NCBI RefSeq assembly: GCF_003417465.1
Contig: NZ_QVMV01000046.1
Location: forward strand, 42,902 to 106,901
Length of the DNA stretch: 64,000 nt
Source of the DNA: Wenzhouxiangella sp. 15190
GTDB taxonomy: Bacteria > Pseudomonadota > Gammaproteobacteria > Xanthomonadales > Wenzhouxiangellaceae
Direction of reading: 5' to 3'
The translations under genes were made by a program, and so were the position numbers. The notes beneath the pieces are model-generated. The model searched no databases, was not told where the DNA came from, and saw only the letters and a program-made list of their open reading frames with translations. Shown one piece after another: positions 9,520-17,708 of this stretch. Each line of letters opens with the position of its first letter. The stretch's first letter is position 1.

Positions 9520-9916
9520 GCGCCTCCCCGCCGTCGTGATCATGCGAGTCGTCTTCGTGCGCGTGCTCGCCTTCTTCGTGCTCGTGCCCGTCGTCGTGAT
9601 CGTGTGCTTCGCCCTCGGCGTGAGCTTCGTCGTGGTTCTCGTCGTGCATCATCTCGCCGGAATGGCCGGCGGAGTCGGCCGCCTCGTCGCCGTAATAGGC
9701 TTCGGTTTCGGTCGTCGCGCCTTCGTCGTGCGGATGGCCGTGATCGTCGCCCGACTCGCCGTCATGGGCGTGATCGCCCTCGTGCGAATCTGCATCGGCA
9801 TGCTCGTGCGCTTCGCCGTCGTCATGGGCATGACCGTGATCACCGTCGCCGGCGCCACAGGCGGTCAGCGCCAGGGCCAGCAGGCCCGCCAGAATGGTCA
9901 GCAGGGACTTGTTCAT
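9509..9916 (-). CDS. Histidine-rich acidic lipoprotein, putative metal-binding
   Basis: A 135-residue protein with a lipoprotein signal peptide (MNKSLLTILAGLLALALTAC, lipobox LTAC). The mature part has about 25 His residues and is otherwise Asp, Glu, Gly and Ala, largely as GH, DH and EAH units; it looks disordered in the absence of metal. There is no Cys after the lipid-anchored one. I do not recognise a named family. The composition and its place between the outer-membrane factor and adaptor genes suggest it binds metal ions in the periplasm as a buffer or as a donor to the pump; this is inference. The start overlaps the TolC-like stop as ATGA, with GGTGA just upstream, so translation is probably coupled. 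Confidence 0.85.
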   Translation of the reverse strand: MNKSLLTILAGLLALALTACGAGDGDHGHAHDDGEAHEHADADSHEGDHAHDGESGDDHGHPHDEGATTETEAYYGDEAADSAGHSGEMMHDENHDEAHAEGEAHDHDDGHEHEEGEHAHEDDSHDHDGGEAHDH

Positions 9917-11109
9917 GGTTCACCTCTCATCAGTTGCAATTCGATATGGGATTGTCTTGCCGCCAGCGCGCGGCGAATTCGCTCGCGGCTCGCGGCCAAT
10001 TCCGTTCGGTGGGCGTCGATCAGTTCAAGCACCCCGATCTCGCCCGCCCGGTAGGCGCTCTCGGCGATTTCGGCCAGGGACTCGGCGTCCTGGATCTCGC
10101 TCAACGCCAGTGCGGCGCTGCGACGCGCCTCGAGTTCGCGGGCGGCGCTTCTGATCTCGGACGTCAGTCGTGAAATCATCAATTCGCGTTCGGCGGCGAG
10201 CCGACGCGCCTGGGCGCTTTCGGCCTGGGCCCGCCCGGCCCCGCGGTCGAACAGGGGCACTTCCAGGCCCACCATGAAGAGATTGCCGCTGGCCGAAATT
10301 CCGGGCTCGTCGAGTTCGCGCCGGCCCACGCCCAGCGTCATTTCCGGCCAGCGGCCGCGCTCGGCCGCCCGAGCAGAAAGTTCGGCAGCCCGGATTTCCG
10401 CGTTTAGGGCCCGCAACTCGGGATGGTCGGCCACCAGGTGGCGCGGCTCCGCGACCTTCGACATCGGCGGGAGCAGTTCTCCGGCCAGTTCGACCGGCTC
10501 ATGCTCGATCAGACCGAACAAGCGGTCGCGCGCGGAAGCCGCCCGGGCCTGCGTCTCCAGTCGGTCACCTTTGAGCGCGGCGAGTTCGTGGCGCAATCGC
10601 AACGCGTCGAATCGGGAGGCGTCCCCTGCCCGCGCACGCTCATCGACGTCGGCGACCAGCTGCGCCAGGCGGTCGTGCCAGCGATCTACCGCCTCGGCCT
10701 GACTAGACGCCGCCAGGGCGTCGTAGAAGTGCCGACGGATCAGCGCCGCCTGCTCGTTGCGGTCCAGGTCGATGCGCGCGCCGCTGGCGGCGCTTCGGAA
10801 ACGTGCCGAGCGCCGCTCGAGTCCATGGACGCCGGCGAGATTGAACCGCTGTCGAAGCCAGTAAAAGTGGTCTTCGACGGCACCGCCGGCGAGGTCGGCT
10901 TCTTCATAGCTGTACTCGATCTCCGGGTTGTCCCACTGGCCGGCCGTGCGGGCGAGGCCATCGGCCTGAGCTCTTCCCGCTTCCAGCCAACCCGCAAAAT
11001 CCGATCTTTCGAGCCCGATCCGAACCGCTTCGGCTTCGGAAAGATACGGCTGGGCGTAGGCATGCAAGGAGACAGCCAGCAACCCGATGAGGGCGAGAAA
11101 TTTCGACAT
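9913..11109 (-). CDS. TolC-family outer-membrane factor (CzcC-like)
   Basis: A 398-residue outer-membrane efflux protein. A signal peptide (MSKFLALIGLLAVSLHAYA) is followed by two outer-membrane-efflux repeats rich in long amphipathic helices with many Ala, Arg and Glu residues. The segment PEIEYSYEEADL and the later PEMTLGVGRRELDEPG are the typical strand regions of this fold. I chose the ATG at 11109, with GGAG seven bases upstream; a longer open frame upstream is only antisense-like sequence within the M56 gene. The start lies one base after the M56 stop (TGACATG), and the end overlaps the His-rich lipoprotein start. It would form the exit duct of the RND pump. Confidence 0.88.
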   Translation of the reverse strand: MSKFLALIGLLAVSLHAYAQPYLSEAEAVRIGLERSDFAGWLEAGRAQADGLARTAGQWDNPEIEYSYEEADLAGGAVEDHFYWLRQRFNLAGVHGLERRSARFRSAASGARIDLDRNEQAALIRRHFYDALAASSQAEAVDRWHDRLAQLVADVDERARAGDASRFDALRLRHELAALKGDRLETQARAASARDRLFGLIEHEPVELAGELLPPMSKVAEPRHLVADHPELRALNAEIRAAELSARAAERGRWPEMTLGVGRRELDEPGISASGNLFMVGLEVPLFDRGAGRAQAESAQARRLAAERELMISRLTSEIRSAARELEARRSAALALSEIQDAESLAEIAESAYRAGEIGVLELIDAHRTELAASRERIRRALAARQSHIELQLMRGEP

Positions 11110-11110
11110 G

Positions 11111-12070
11111 TCAGGCTCCCAGGATGGCACCCAGAAAGGTCTCCATGGCGTGATGCGCGCCTGCCAGCGGCCAGGCCGAGGCCAGGGCCATGACGCCCAG
11201 GGCAACGGCAGCCCAGTCAGCGGCGGCAGAAGCCCGCCCGCCATCGTCAAGCAGCCGCTCGACGCGAAATGCGACGTTCGCACCCCCGGCCGAAAGACCG
11301 GCGGTGGCGGGAAAGTGCTGCTGCCGGACCACCTTGAGCAAGACCTGCGCCGTGATGGAGCGGCCGAAGCGAAGCGCAACCCGATCGTCGGCGCGTTCTT
11401 CGATTGCCTGGCGCCAATTGGCCCGCAGGCGCTTGGCCATGGCCGGCCAGTGAACCGTCAGCAGCCATTCGAACAGCGACGACTTGACGAGATCGCCCTG
11501 ACGCAAATGGGCGGCTTCATGGGCGACGACCACGCGCCGCTCACGTCGATCGAGCCCCTCGAGCAGCCCGCGCGAAATCAGGAGCACGGGCCGAAGCGGC
11601 CTTGCCACCAACGCCATCGAACGTCTGTCTTCGATGCGACGCATCAAGCCGCCGGTGGGCAGCAGGCGCAACAGCCCGTTGAGACGCCTGCGCCGACCCA
11701 ACGCAGCCATCAAGTGGCGAACGGCGGTAACCGCCAAGACTGCCAGCACCAATAGCAGCGCCGCAGCTGCCAGCGGGTCGACCTGAAAGGCCGGAAAGTG
11801 TTCGAAACAGAGATGGGGATGCCCATCGCCGTGGGCCCGGCAGTGATCGTCCAACCAGCCCGCGCGCTTGCCGGCAGCCACCGCGCCGAGCGATGCGATC
11901 CAGGTCACCGGAAGCAGCCAGGGCAAAAGCGCCACCAGCGTAGTCCGCCGAATCCGGCGATCAGGCGACTCTGGCTCGCAAGACCATCTCGACAGCATGC
12001 TCGACAGCACGATGCCGACCGCCCAGGCCAGCACGCCCAGAACCAGAAACATCGTGAGCAACTCGATCAC
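11111..12070 (-). CDS. M56-family membrane metalloprotease with His/Cys-rich outer loop
   Basis: A 319-residue BlaR1/MecR1-type membrane protease. TM1 is at about 2-25, TM2 43-66, TM3 100-120 and a C-terminal TM about 286-305. The gluzincin motif HEAAH is at 184-188, with a likely third zinc ligand in EERADD near 224. It lacks the penicillin-binding sensor domain of BlaR1. The loop between TM2 and TM3 (67-99) instead carries H76, C77, H80, H84, H86, C88 and H91, a clear metal-binding cluster. The GTG start overlaps the blaI-like stop as GTGA, with AGAGGA seven bases upstream. By analogy with BlaR1-BlaI it would sense a ligand outside and cleave the repressor; that the ligand is a metal is inference. 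Confidence 0.85.
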   Translation of the reverse strand: MIELLTMFLVLGVLAWAVGIVLSSMLSRWSCEPESPDRRIRRTTLVALLPWLLPVTWIASLGAVAAGKRAGWLDDHCRAHGDGHPHLCFEHFPAFQVDPLAAAALLLVLAVLAVTAVRHLMAALGRRRRLNGLLRLLPTGGLMRRIEDRRSMALVARPLRPVLLISRGLLEGLDRRERRVVVAHEAAHLRQGDLVKSSLFEWLLTVHWPAMAKRLRANWRQAIEERADDRVALRFGRSITAQVLLKVVRQQHFPATAGLSAGGANVAFRVERLLDDGGRASAAADWAAVALGVMALASAWPLAGAHHAMETFLGAILGA

Positions 12071-12444
12071 CGCGATTCCTCTTGGCGCCGGCGATTCAGG
12101 ACGGCCTCCAGCCGCTCGATGGTGGCTTCGTCCATGCCCTCGGCCGACTCCACGAAGGCAGCAATGGAGGCCGCCGGGTCGCCGCCCAACCGGCCCAACA
12201 TGTCCCGCATGTAGGCGGCAACCAGTTCGTCCCGGCAAACCTTCGGCGAATATCGAAACGCATGGCCTTGCTTGCGGCGTTTCACCAGCTGCTTGCGGTG
12301 CAGGCGCTCGAGGGTCGACTGGACCGTGTTGAGAGAAATACCCCGCTCCACGCCCATGCAATCGTGAAGCGCCTTGGCCGTCCACTCGGACTCGGTCCAG
12401 AGCCGTTCCATCACGGCGACTTCAAGGTTACCGAGCAAAGGCAT
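12067..12444 (-). CDS. BlaI/MecI/CopY-family transcriptional repressor
   Basis: A 125-residue winged-helix repressor (LGNLEVAVMERLWTESEW, then GISLNTVQSTLERLHRKQLV, then GHAFRYSP) with a helical dimerisation tail. Members of the family include BlaI and MecI, cleaved by M56 proteases, and the copper-responsive CopY. The C-terminal CxCxxxxCxC of CopY is absent, so direct metal sensing is unlikely. I favour the ATG at 12444, which gives the usual family length; in-frame GTGs at 12510 and 12480 are alternatives. It is the first gene of the operon and the next gene overlaps it by 4 bp. It probably represses the whole operon. Confidence 0.88.
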   Translation of the reverse strand: MPLLGNLEVAVMERLWTESEWTAKALHDCMGVERGISLNTVQSTLERLHRKQLVKRRKQGHAFRYSPKVCRDELVAAYMRDMLGRLGGDPAASIAAFVESAEGMDEATIERLEAVLNRRRQEESR

Positions 12445-12525
12445 GGGCGAACGGATGTCGCTGGCGTTATCGCTTGACACTTTTTCTGGATCTCGCGCGA
12501 ACCGGGGCACGAAGTCTACGCAGGC

Positions 12526-12550
12526 AAAAACCGAGCGTCAATCGGTTTTT
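12526..12550. promoter_or_regulatory. Palindrome upstream of the blaI-like gene, candidate operator
   Basis: Two 9-bp arms, AAAAACCGA and TCGGTTTTT, are perfectly complementary around a 7-nt centre. The site lies between the divergent blaI-like and MCC genes, so a terminator is not expected here. It may be a repressor operator. It does not contain the classical TACA/TGTA BlaI box, so the link is uncertain. Confidence 0.35.
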
Positions 12551-12663
12551 ACGGCTAACGAGTCAGGGCTCGAAGCCCGGATAGGCCTCGTTGGTCTTCA
12601 TGCAATGAGCCAACCACCCGGCCAACCCGCTACAATGAAACGCTTTGACCGACTGGAGCGCCC

Positions 12664-14271
12664 ATGCCCCGCCTGGACAGCCACGTCAACCGCAAGGACG
12701 CCGATTTCGTCGCCCGCGACGAGCATCACCGGCAACTGGCCGCCGACCTGCGCGAGAAACTCGAGCGAACCGCGCTGGGCGGGCCGGAGAAGTCACGCGA
12801 AAAGCACGAGGGTCGTGGCAAGCTGCTTCCACGCGAGCGCGTGCGCACCCTGCTCGACCCCGGCAGCCCGTTCCTGGAGGTCGCGCCGCTGGCGGCCTTT
12901 GGGCTGTACGAGGATGCCGCGCCCGGCGCGGGCATCATCACCGGCGTGGGGCGCGTCAATGGCGTCGAGTGCATGGTCGTGGCCAACGACGCCACGGTGA
13001 AGGGCGGTACCTACTACCCCATCACGGTCAAGAAACACCTGCGCGCCCAGGAAATCGCGCTGGAGAACAACCTGCCCTGCATCTACCTGGTCGATTCCGG
13101 CGGCGCCTTCCTGCCGTTGCAGGACGAGGTCTTCCCCGACCGCGACCATTTCGGCCGCATCTTCTACAACCAGGCGCGACTGTCGGCGAAGAACATCCCG
13201 CAGATCGCGGTCGTGATGGGCTCGTGCACCGCCGGCGGGGCCTATGTGCCGGCAATGTGTGACGAGGCGATCATCGTCAAGGAACAGGGCACGATCTTTC
13301 TCGGTGGCCCACCGCTGGTCAAGGCCGCCACCGGCGAGGAAGTCGATGCCGAAACGCTGGGCGGCGCGGACGTGCACACCCGCCTGTCCGGCGTGGCCGA
13401 CCATTTCGCCGAAAACGACACCCATGCGGTGGCCATCGCACGTGAGCTGGTCGGCAACCTCAATCGTCCCGAGCCGGCCTTCGGTCCGAGTGAAGAACCG
13501 AGCGAGCCGGCCTGGACCGTCAAGGACATCTACGGCATCCTGCCCGACGACACCCGCTACCCCTTCGAGGTGCGCGAGATCATTGCCCGCATCGTCGACG
13601 GCTCGGAGTTCACGGAGTTCAAGGCCCGCTACGGCACCACCCTGGTCTGCGGCTTCGCGTCGATTCACGGTTACAAGGTGGGCATCGTCGCCAACAACGG
13701 CATCCTGTTTTCCGAGTCGGCCCTGAAAGGCGCGCATTTCATCGAACTGTGTAACCAGCGCAACATCCCGCTGGTATTCCTGCAGAACATCACCGGCTTC
13801 ATGGTCGGCAAGAAATACGAGCAATCGGGTATCGCCCGCGACGGCGCCAAGATGGTCACCGCCGTGGCCTGCTCGCATGTACCCAAGTTCACGGTGGTCA
13901 TCGGCGGCTCCTTCGGTGCCGGCAACTACGCCATGTGCGGCCGCGCCTACCAGCCGCGCTTCCTGTGGATGTGGCCCAATGCCCGCATCTCCGTGATGGG
14001 CGGCGACCAGGCCGCCAGCGTGCTCGCCACAATCAAGCGCGACGCGCTGGAAGCACGCGGCGAGGAGTGGTCGGACGACGAGGAAGAGAAGTTCAAGGCG
14101 CCGATCCGTGACCAGTACGAACACCAGGGGCATCCCTACTACGCCAGCGCACGCCTTTGGGACGACGGCATCATCGATCCCGTCGATACACGGCGCGTGC
14201 TTGGCCTGGCCATCGCGGCTTCCGCCAACGCCCCGATCGAACGGGGGCGCTTCGGCGTATTCCGGATGTAG
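12664..14271 (+). CDS. liuB: Methylcrotonoyl-CoA carboxylase, carboxyltransferase (beta) subunit
   Basis: A 535-residue acyl-CoA carboxyltransferase beta chain, the normal length for MCC beta. It transfers CO2 from biotin to 3-methylcrotonyl-CoA in leucine breakdown. The N-terminal half carries [19 protein letters not shown] and [12 protein letters not shown]; the C-terminal half carries [23 protein letters not shown] and [19 protein letters not shown], both oxyanion-hole regions typical of MCC rather than propionyl-CoA carboxylase. GGAG lies five bases before the ATG, and a -10-like TACAAT is at 12631. The hydratase and biotin-carrying alpha subunit genes follow on the same strand. No isovaleryl-CoA dehydrogenase gene is in the window. 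Confidence 0.95.
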   Translation: MPRLDSHVNRKDADFVARDEHHRQLAADLREKLERTALGGPEKSREKHEGRGKLLPRERVRTLLDPGSPFLEVAPLAAFGLYEDAAPGAGIITGVGRVNGVECMVVANDATVKGGTYYPITVKKHLRAQEIALENNLPCIYLVDSGGAFLPLQDEVFPDRDHFGRIFYNQARLSAKNIPQIAVVMGSCTAGGAYVPAMCDEAIIVKEQGTIFLGGPPLVKAATGEEVDAETLGGADVHTRLSGVADHFAENDTHAVAIARELVGNLNRPEPAFGPSEEPSEPAWTVKDIYGILPDDTRYPFEVREIIARIVDGSEFTEFKARYGTTLVCGFASIHGYKVGIVANNGILFSESALKGAHFIELCNQRNIPLVFLQNITGFMVGKKYEQSGIARDGAKMVTAVACSHVPKFTVVIGGSFGAGNYAMCGRAYQPRFLWMWPNARISVMGGDQAASVLATIKRDALEARGEEWSDDEEEKFKAPIRDQYEHQGHPYYASARLWDDGIIDPVDTRRVLGLAIAASANAPIERGRFGVFRM

Positions 14272-14280
14272 CGGAAAAAG

Positions 14281-14420
14281 TGTTAAGTGTTAAGTGTTAA
14301 GTGTGAAGTGTGCAGGTGTTAGGTGTTAGGTGTTAGGTGTTAGGTGTTATGCGGCGAGCTTAGCCCTTGGTGCACAACTTCAACGTGACTGCCGAAACTT
14401 AACACTTCACACTTTACACC
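14281..14420. repeat. Facing heptamer word arrays (TGTTAAG/TGTTAGG type)
   Basis: The left half (14281-14350) is a run of 7-bp words: TGTTAAG three times, TGTGAAG, a variant, then TGTTAGG four times. The right half (14395-14420) is the complementary type (AACTTAACACTTCACAC). The two halves can pair into an imperfect hairpin. The element lies between liuB and the hydratase gene, inside what should be one operon. Related copies occur at 35698-35736 and 59778-59808. Confidence 0.85.
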
Positions 14421-14472
14421 GACGACTAGGCCCACCACTGGGTGAGTAGCCAAAAACGTACGAGATCAGACC

Positions 14473-15267
14473 ATGACTGACCTGCTTAAACTCAAAATCG
14501 ACGACCGCGGCGTGGCCACGGTGACGCTCAACCGGCCCGAGGTGCACAACGCCTTCAACGCCGAGCTGGTGGCCGAGCTGTCGGAGACTTTCGACAAGGT
14601 CGCCAAGGAGAATGCACGGGCCATGATCCTCACCGGCGAGGGCCACAGCTTCTCTGCCGGGGCGGATCTCAACTGGATGCGCTCGATGGCCGAAGGCTCG
14701 GAAGCCGAGAACCGCGACGATGCCAAGCGTCTGGCGGCCATGCTGCGCAAACTGGACCAGCTGGCCTGCCCGACCGTTGCACGCGTCAACGGTCACGCCT
14801 TCGGCGGCGGCGTGGGCCTGATCGCCTGCTGCGACCTGGCCGTGGCGCTCGAGACCGCAAAGTTCGGCCTGACGGAAGTGCGCCTGGGCCTGGCGCCGGC
14901 GACCATCGCGCCGTTCGTCATCCCGCGCATCGGCGTCAACAATGCCCGTCACTACATGCTCACCGGTGAGCGCGTCGACGCCGAACGCGCCGTGCATATC
15001 GGCCTGGTCAGCGATACCGTACCCACCGGCCAGCTCGACGGCCACGTGGCCGACCTGGTCGACCTGCTGCTCGCCGGCGGCCCGCACGCGCAGGCGCACT
15101 GCAAGGAATTGATCCACACCATCGCCAGCGGCCGTCACGATGAAGCCGAAACCGACCGCCGCACCTCCGAACTGATCGCCGCCCTGCGCGTCTCCCGAGA
15201 AGGCCAGGAAGGCCTCAACGCCTTCCTCGAAAAGCGTAAGCCGTCCTGGATTGCAGGCGATTCCTGA
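14473..15267 (+). CDS. liuC: Enoyl-CoA hydratase/isomerase family, probable methylglutaconyl-CoA hydratase
   Basis: A 264-residue crotonase-fold enzyme. GEGHSFSAGADLNWM and NGHAFGGGVGLIACCDLAVA are the two oxyanion-hole loops, and FGLTEVRLGLAPATIAPFVI carries the catalytic Glu region. Crotonases are hard to assign by sequence alone; the setting between the MCC beta and alpha subunit genes makes hydration of 3-methylglutaconyl-CoA in leucine catabolism the best call. It is separated from both neighbours by word-repeat elements of about 140 bp, unusual within an operon. The start ATG at 14473 agrees with the family N-terminus. Confidence 0.85.
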   Translation: MTDLLKLKIDDRGVATVTLNRPEVHNAFNAELVAELSETFDKVAKENARAMILTGEGHSFSAGADLNWMRSMAEGSEAENRDDAKRLAAMLRKLDQLACPTVARVNGHAFGGGVGLIACCDLAVALETAKFGLTEVRLGLAPATIAPFVIPRIGVNNARHYMLTGERVDAERAVHIGLVSDTVPTGQLDGHVADLVDLLLAGGPHAQAHCKELIHTIASGRHDEAETDRRTSELIAALRVSREGQEGLNAFLEKRKPSWIAGDS

Positions 15268-15276
15268 AAAATCTTT

Positions 15277-15412
15277 ATGTCCACAGATAAACACAGATTA
15301 AAAACAACAGGCGAGCCAAACGAGGTGGATTGGGTAGATCCCGATTCTTCCATCGAGCGCCCGCACCCGGACTCTTTCTTTATCTGTGTTCATCTGTGTT
15401 CATCTGTGGACA
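15277..15412. repeat. Facing 10-bp word arrays (ATCTGTGTTC type)
   Basis: The left arm (15277-15300) reads as the complement of the right arm (15379-15412), which is built of ATCTGTGTTC units ending in ATCTGTGGACA. The two could form a long hairpin around a 78-nt centre. The element fills the gap between the hydratase and MCC alpha subunit genes and ends about 20 bp before the alpha start. A single right-type arm recurs at 49606-49644. Confidence 0.8.
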
Positions 15413-15431
15413 ATTTTATTATTGGGGGACT

Positions 15432-17402
15432 ATGTTCAAAACAGTTCTGATTGCCAATCGCGGCGAGATCGCCTGCCGCATCATCGCCACCTGCCGCCAC
15501 CTGGGCGTGGAGACCGTGGCCGTCTACTCCGACGCCGACGCGAACGCGCGGCACGTGCGCCTGGCCGACCGGGCCGTGCATATCGGTGCCGCGGCCGCGC
15601 GCGAGTCCTACCTCGATGTCGATCGCATCATCCAGGCGGCGAAGGCCACGGGCGCGCAGGCCATTCATCCCGGCTACGGCTTCCTGGCCGAAAACGTCGA
15701 CTTTGCGCGAAAGCTCCGCGATGCCGGCGTGACTTTGATTGGACCCACCCCGGAGACCATGGACCTGATGGGCTCCAAGGCCGCGGCCAAGGCGAAGATG
15801 GAAGCCGCCGACGTGCCGCTCATCCCCGGCTACCACGGTGACGACCAGGACGACAATAAGTTGATGAAAGAGGCCGAGCGCGTCGGCTTCCCGCTGATGC
15901 TGAAAGCCGCAGCCGGCGGCGGCGGCAAGGGCATGCGCGTGGTGCATTCGAAAACGGATTTCGAAGAGGCATTGAAAGCTGCCCGGCGCGAAGCCGCCGG
16001 CGCTTTCGGCGACGAGCGCATGATCATCGAGCGCTACCTGCCCACGCCCCGCCATATCGAGGCCCAGGTCTTTGCCGACACCCACGGCCATACCGTGCAC
16101 CTGTTCGAACGCGACTGCTCCAGCCAGCGCCGCCACCAGAAGATCATCGAGGAAGCCCCGGCCGCCAAACTCGATGACGAGGTTCGCCAGCGCCTGCTGG
16201 CCGCGGCCGTACGTGCGGCCGCAGCGGTCGACTACGTCGGCGCCGGCACGGTCGAATTCCTGGTCGACGGCGACGAATTCTTCTTCCTGGAAATGAATAC
16301 CCGTCTGCAGGTCGAGCACCCGGTGACCGAATGCATCACCGGCCTGGACCTGGTCGAGTGGCAGCTCCGCGTTGCCGCCGGCGAGCAGTTGCCTTTGAGG
16401 CAGAATGACATCCGCGCGACCGGCCACGCCATGGAAGCGCGTATCTACGCCGAGGACCCGGACCACGGATTCGTTCCCTCGACCGGCCGCATTGATGCGC
16501 TGGCGCTGCCCGAGACCGACTGGGTGCGCATCGATTCGGGCGTGGACGAAGGCGACGAGGTCAGCATGCACTACGACCCGATGATCGCCAAACTGATCGT
16601 CCACGACAGCACGCGCGAGGCCTGCCTGGCCCGGCTCAACCAGGCCCTGGCAGCGAGCTTCGTTGCCGGCCCGACCACCAACCTGGGCTTCCTGCAGGCC
16701 CTGGCCGGGTCGCAGGTGTTCACGGAAGCGGCCATCGACACCGGCCTGCTCGACCGCGAACTGTCGACGATTCTCGAAGCCGGCGAACCGCCACTCGACG
16801 TACTGGCCGCGGCCGCCGGCCGCTGGCTGCTGATGCAGGAATCGAAGGCGACCGGCGATACTCCCTGGGACACCTGCGACAGCTGGCGCCTGGGCGAGCC
16901 AGCCACGCGATCGCTCGACATCGAATGCGCCGACAAACGCGTCACTGTCGAGGCGATCGGTTTCGGCGGAGATTACCGCCTGCAGATCGATGACGAGACC
17001 CACCCGGTCCGCATCAAACAGTTGTCCGACACCGAATTCAGTCTGACGCTGGACGGCCAGGGCCGTCGCCTTCAGATCCACGCCGCCGGCGAACACCGCC
17101 TGGAAGTCTGTCTCGACAACCGCCGCTGGCCCGTCAACCGCCATGCCCGCTTCGAAGCCGCCGTTGACAGCAGCGCCGGCGACGGCCGCCTGCTCGCCCC
17201 CATGCCCGGCAAGATCCTCGAAATCCGCGCCAAGGCCGGTCAGTCGGTCAGCGAAGGCGAAACCCTGCTGATCATGGAAGCAATGAAGATGGAACTGGCG
17301 ATCAAGGCGCCTATGGACGGCGAAGTCAGCGAGATTGCCGTCACCGCCGAAGACATTGTCGAGGCCGACACACTGCTTCTGGCCTTGGATCCGAAAATCT
17401 AG
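15432..17402 (+). CDS. liuD: Methylcrotonoyl-CoA carboxylase, biotin-containing (alpha) subunit
   Basis: A 656-residue protein. A biotin carboxylase domain spans about 1-445 (LIANRGEIACRII, the ATP-grasp loop AAGGGGKGMRVV, EMNTRLQVEHPVTE). A linker region is followed by a C-terminal biotinyl carrier domain with MEAMKM; the biotinylated Lys is about residue 619. It fixes bicarbonate on biotin for the beta subunit encoded by liuB. The start is the ATG at 15432 after a GGGGG; the open frame upstream is repeat sequence. It is the last gene of the leucine-catabolic group here, with a small membrane gene converging at its 3' end (4-bp overlap). Confidence 0.95.
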   Translation: MFKTVLIANRGEIACRIIATCRHLGVETVAVYSDADANARHVRLADRAVHIGAAAARESYLDVDRIIQAAKATGAQAIHPGYGFLAENVDFARKLRDAGVTLIGPTPETMDLMGSKAAAKAKMEAADVPLIPGYHGDDQDDNKLMKEAERVGFPLMLKAAAGGGGKGMRVVHSKTDFEEALKAARREAAGAFGDERMIIERYLPTPRHIEAQVFADTHGHTVHLFERDCSSQRRHQKIIEEAPAAKLDDEVRQRLLAAAVRAAAAVDYVGAGTVEFLVDGDEFFFLEMNTRLQVEHPVTECITGLDLVEWQLRVAAGEQLPLRQNDIRATGHAMEARIYAEDPDHGFVPSTGRIDALALPETDWVRIDSGVDEGDEVSMHYDPMIAKLIVHDSTREACLARLNQALAASFVAGPTTNLGFLQALAGSQVFTEAAIDTGLLDRELSTILEAGEPPLDVLAAAAGRWLLMQESKATGDTPWDTCDSWRLGEPATRSLDIECADKRVTVEAIGFGGDYRLQIDDETHPVRIKQLSDTEFSLTLDGQGRRLQIHAAGEHRLEVCLDNRRWPVNRHARFEAAVDSSAGDGRLLAPMPGKILEIRAKAGQSVSEGETLLIMEAMKMELAIKAPMDGEVSEIAVTAEDIVEADTLLLALDPKI

Positions 17403-17569
17403 CGACTGCCATTACCCCGATCCGGGCGAGCCTCCCGCTCGAGCGCGTCCGCCTTCCGGTTCATCAATCGTGTAGCCGACAGGAGGAACCTGACGGCCAA
17501 CACTGCCAGGGTAATCAGCAGTGCCAGGCCAATCAGCTGACCCACCAACGTTCCCATTGAAAATTCCAT
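17399..17569 (-). CDS. Small single-span membrane protein, unknown
   Basis: A 56-residue open frame with AGGA seven bases before its ATG. Residues about 8-30 (LVGQLIGLALLITLAVLAVRFLL) form one hydrophobic segment; the short remainder is strongly charged (RKADALEREARPDRGNGSR). The topology suggests a tail in the cytoplasm. No family is recognised. It is divergent from the DUF3014 gene and its end overlaps the liuD stop on the other strand by 4 bp. The good ribosome binding site and coherent composition argue that it is real; function is unknown. Confidence 0.55.
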   Translation of the reverse strand: MEFSMGTLVGQLIGLALLITLAVLAVRFLLSATRLMNRKADALEREARPDRGNGSR

Positions 17570-17708
17570 TTGACTATCCTGGTTTGTAGTACCTTTCCGC
17601 AGATTAACAGGTCCGTTCCGATAGCTGAATTCGGACCCCCCCGCCAATCGTAAGAACCACTGCGCGAAAGGGTGGTCACAACTCATATATTCCAATCGGA
17701 AAACGCCA

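Noticed and set aside
9512..10054. Hydrophobic plus-strand frame looking like a membrane protein
   Set aside because: It is the antisense of the His/Asp-rich lipoprotein, whose codons read backwards as Val, Met and Ile; it has no ribosome binding site.
11111..12444. Beta-lactam sensing (BlaR1-BlaI) system
   Set aside because: The protease lacks a penicillin-binding domain and no beta-lactamase gene is near; the operon encodes an efflux pump.
14281..14350. CRISPR array
   Set aside because: The units are 7 bp with no spacers, far too short for CRISPR repeats.
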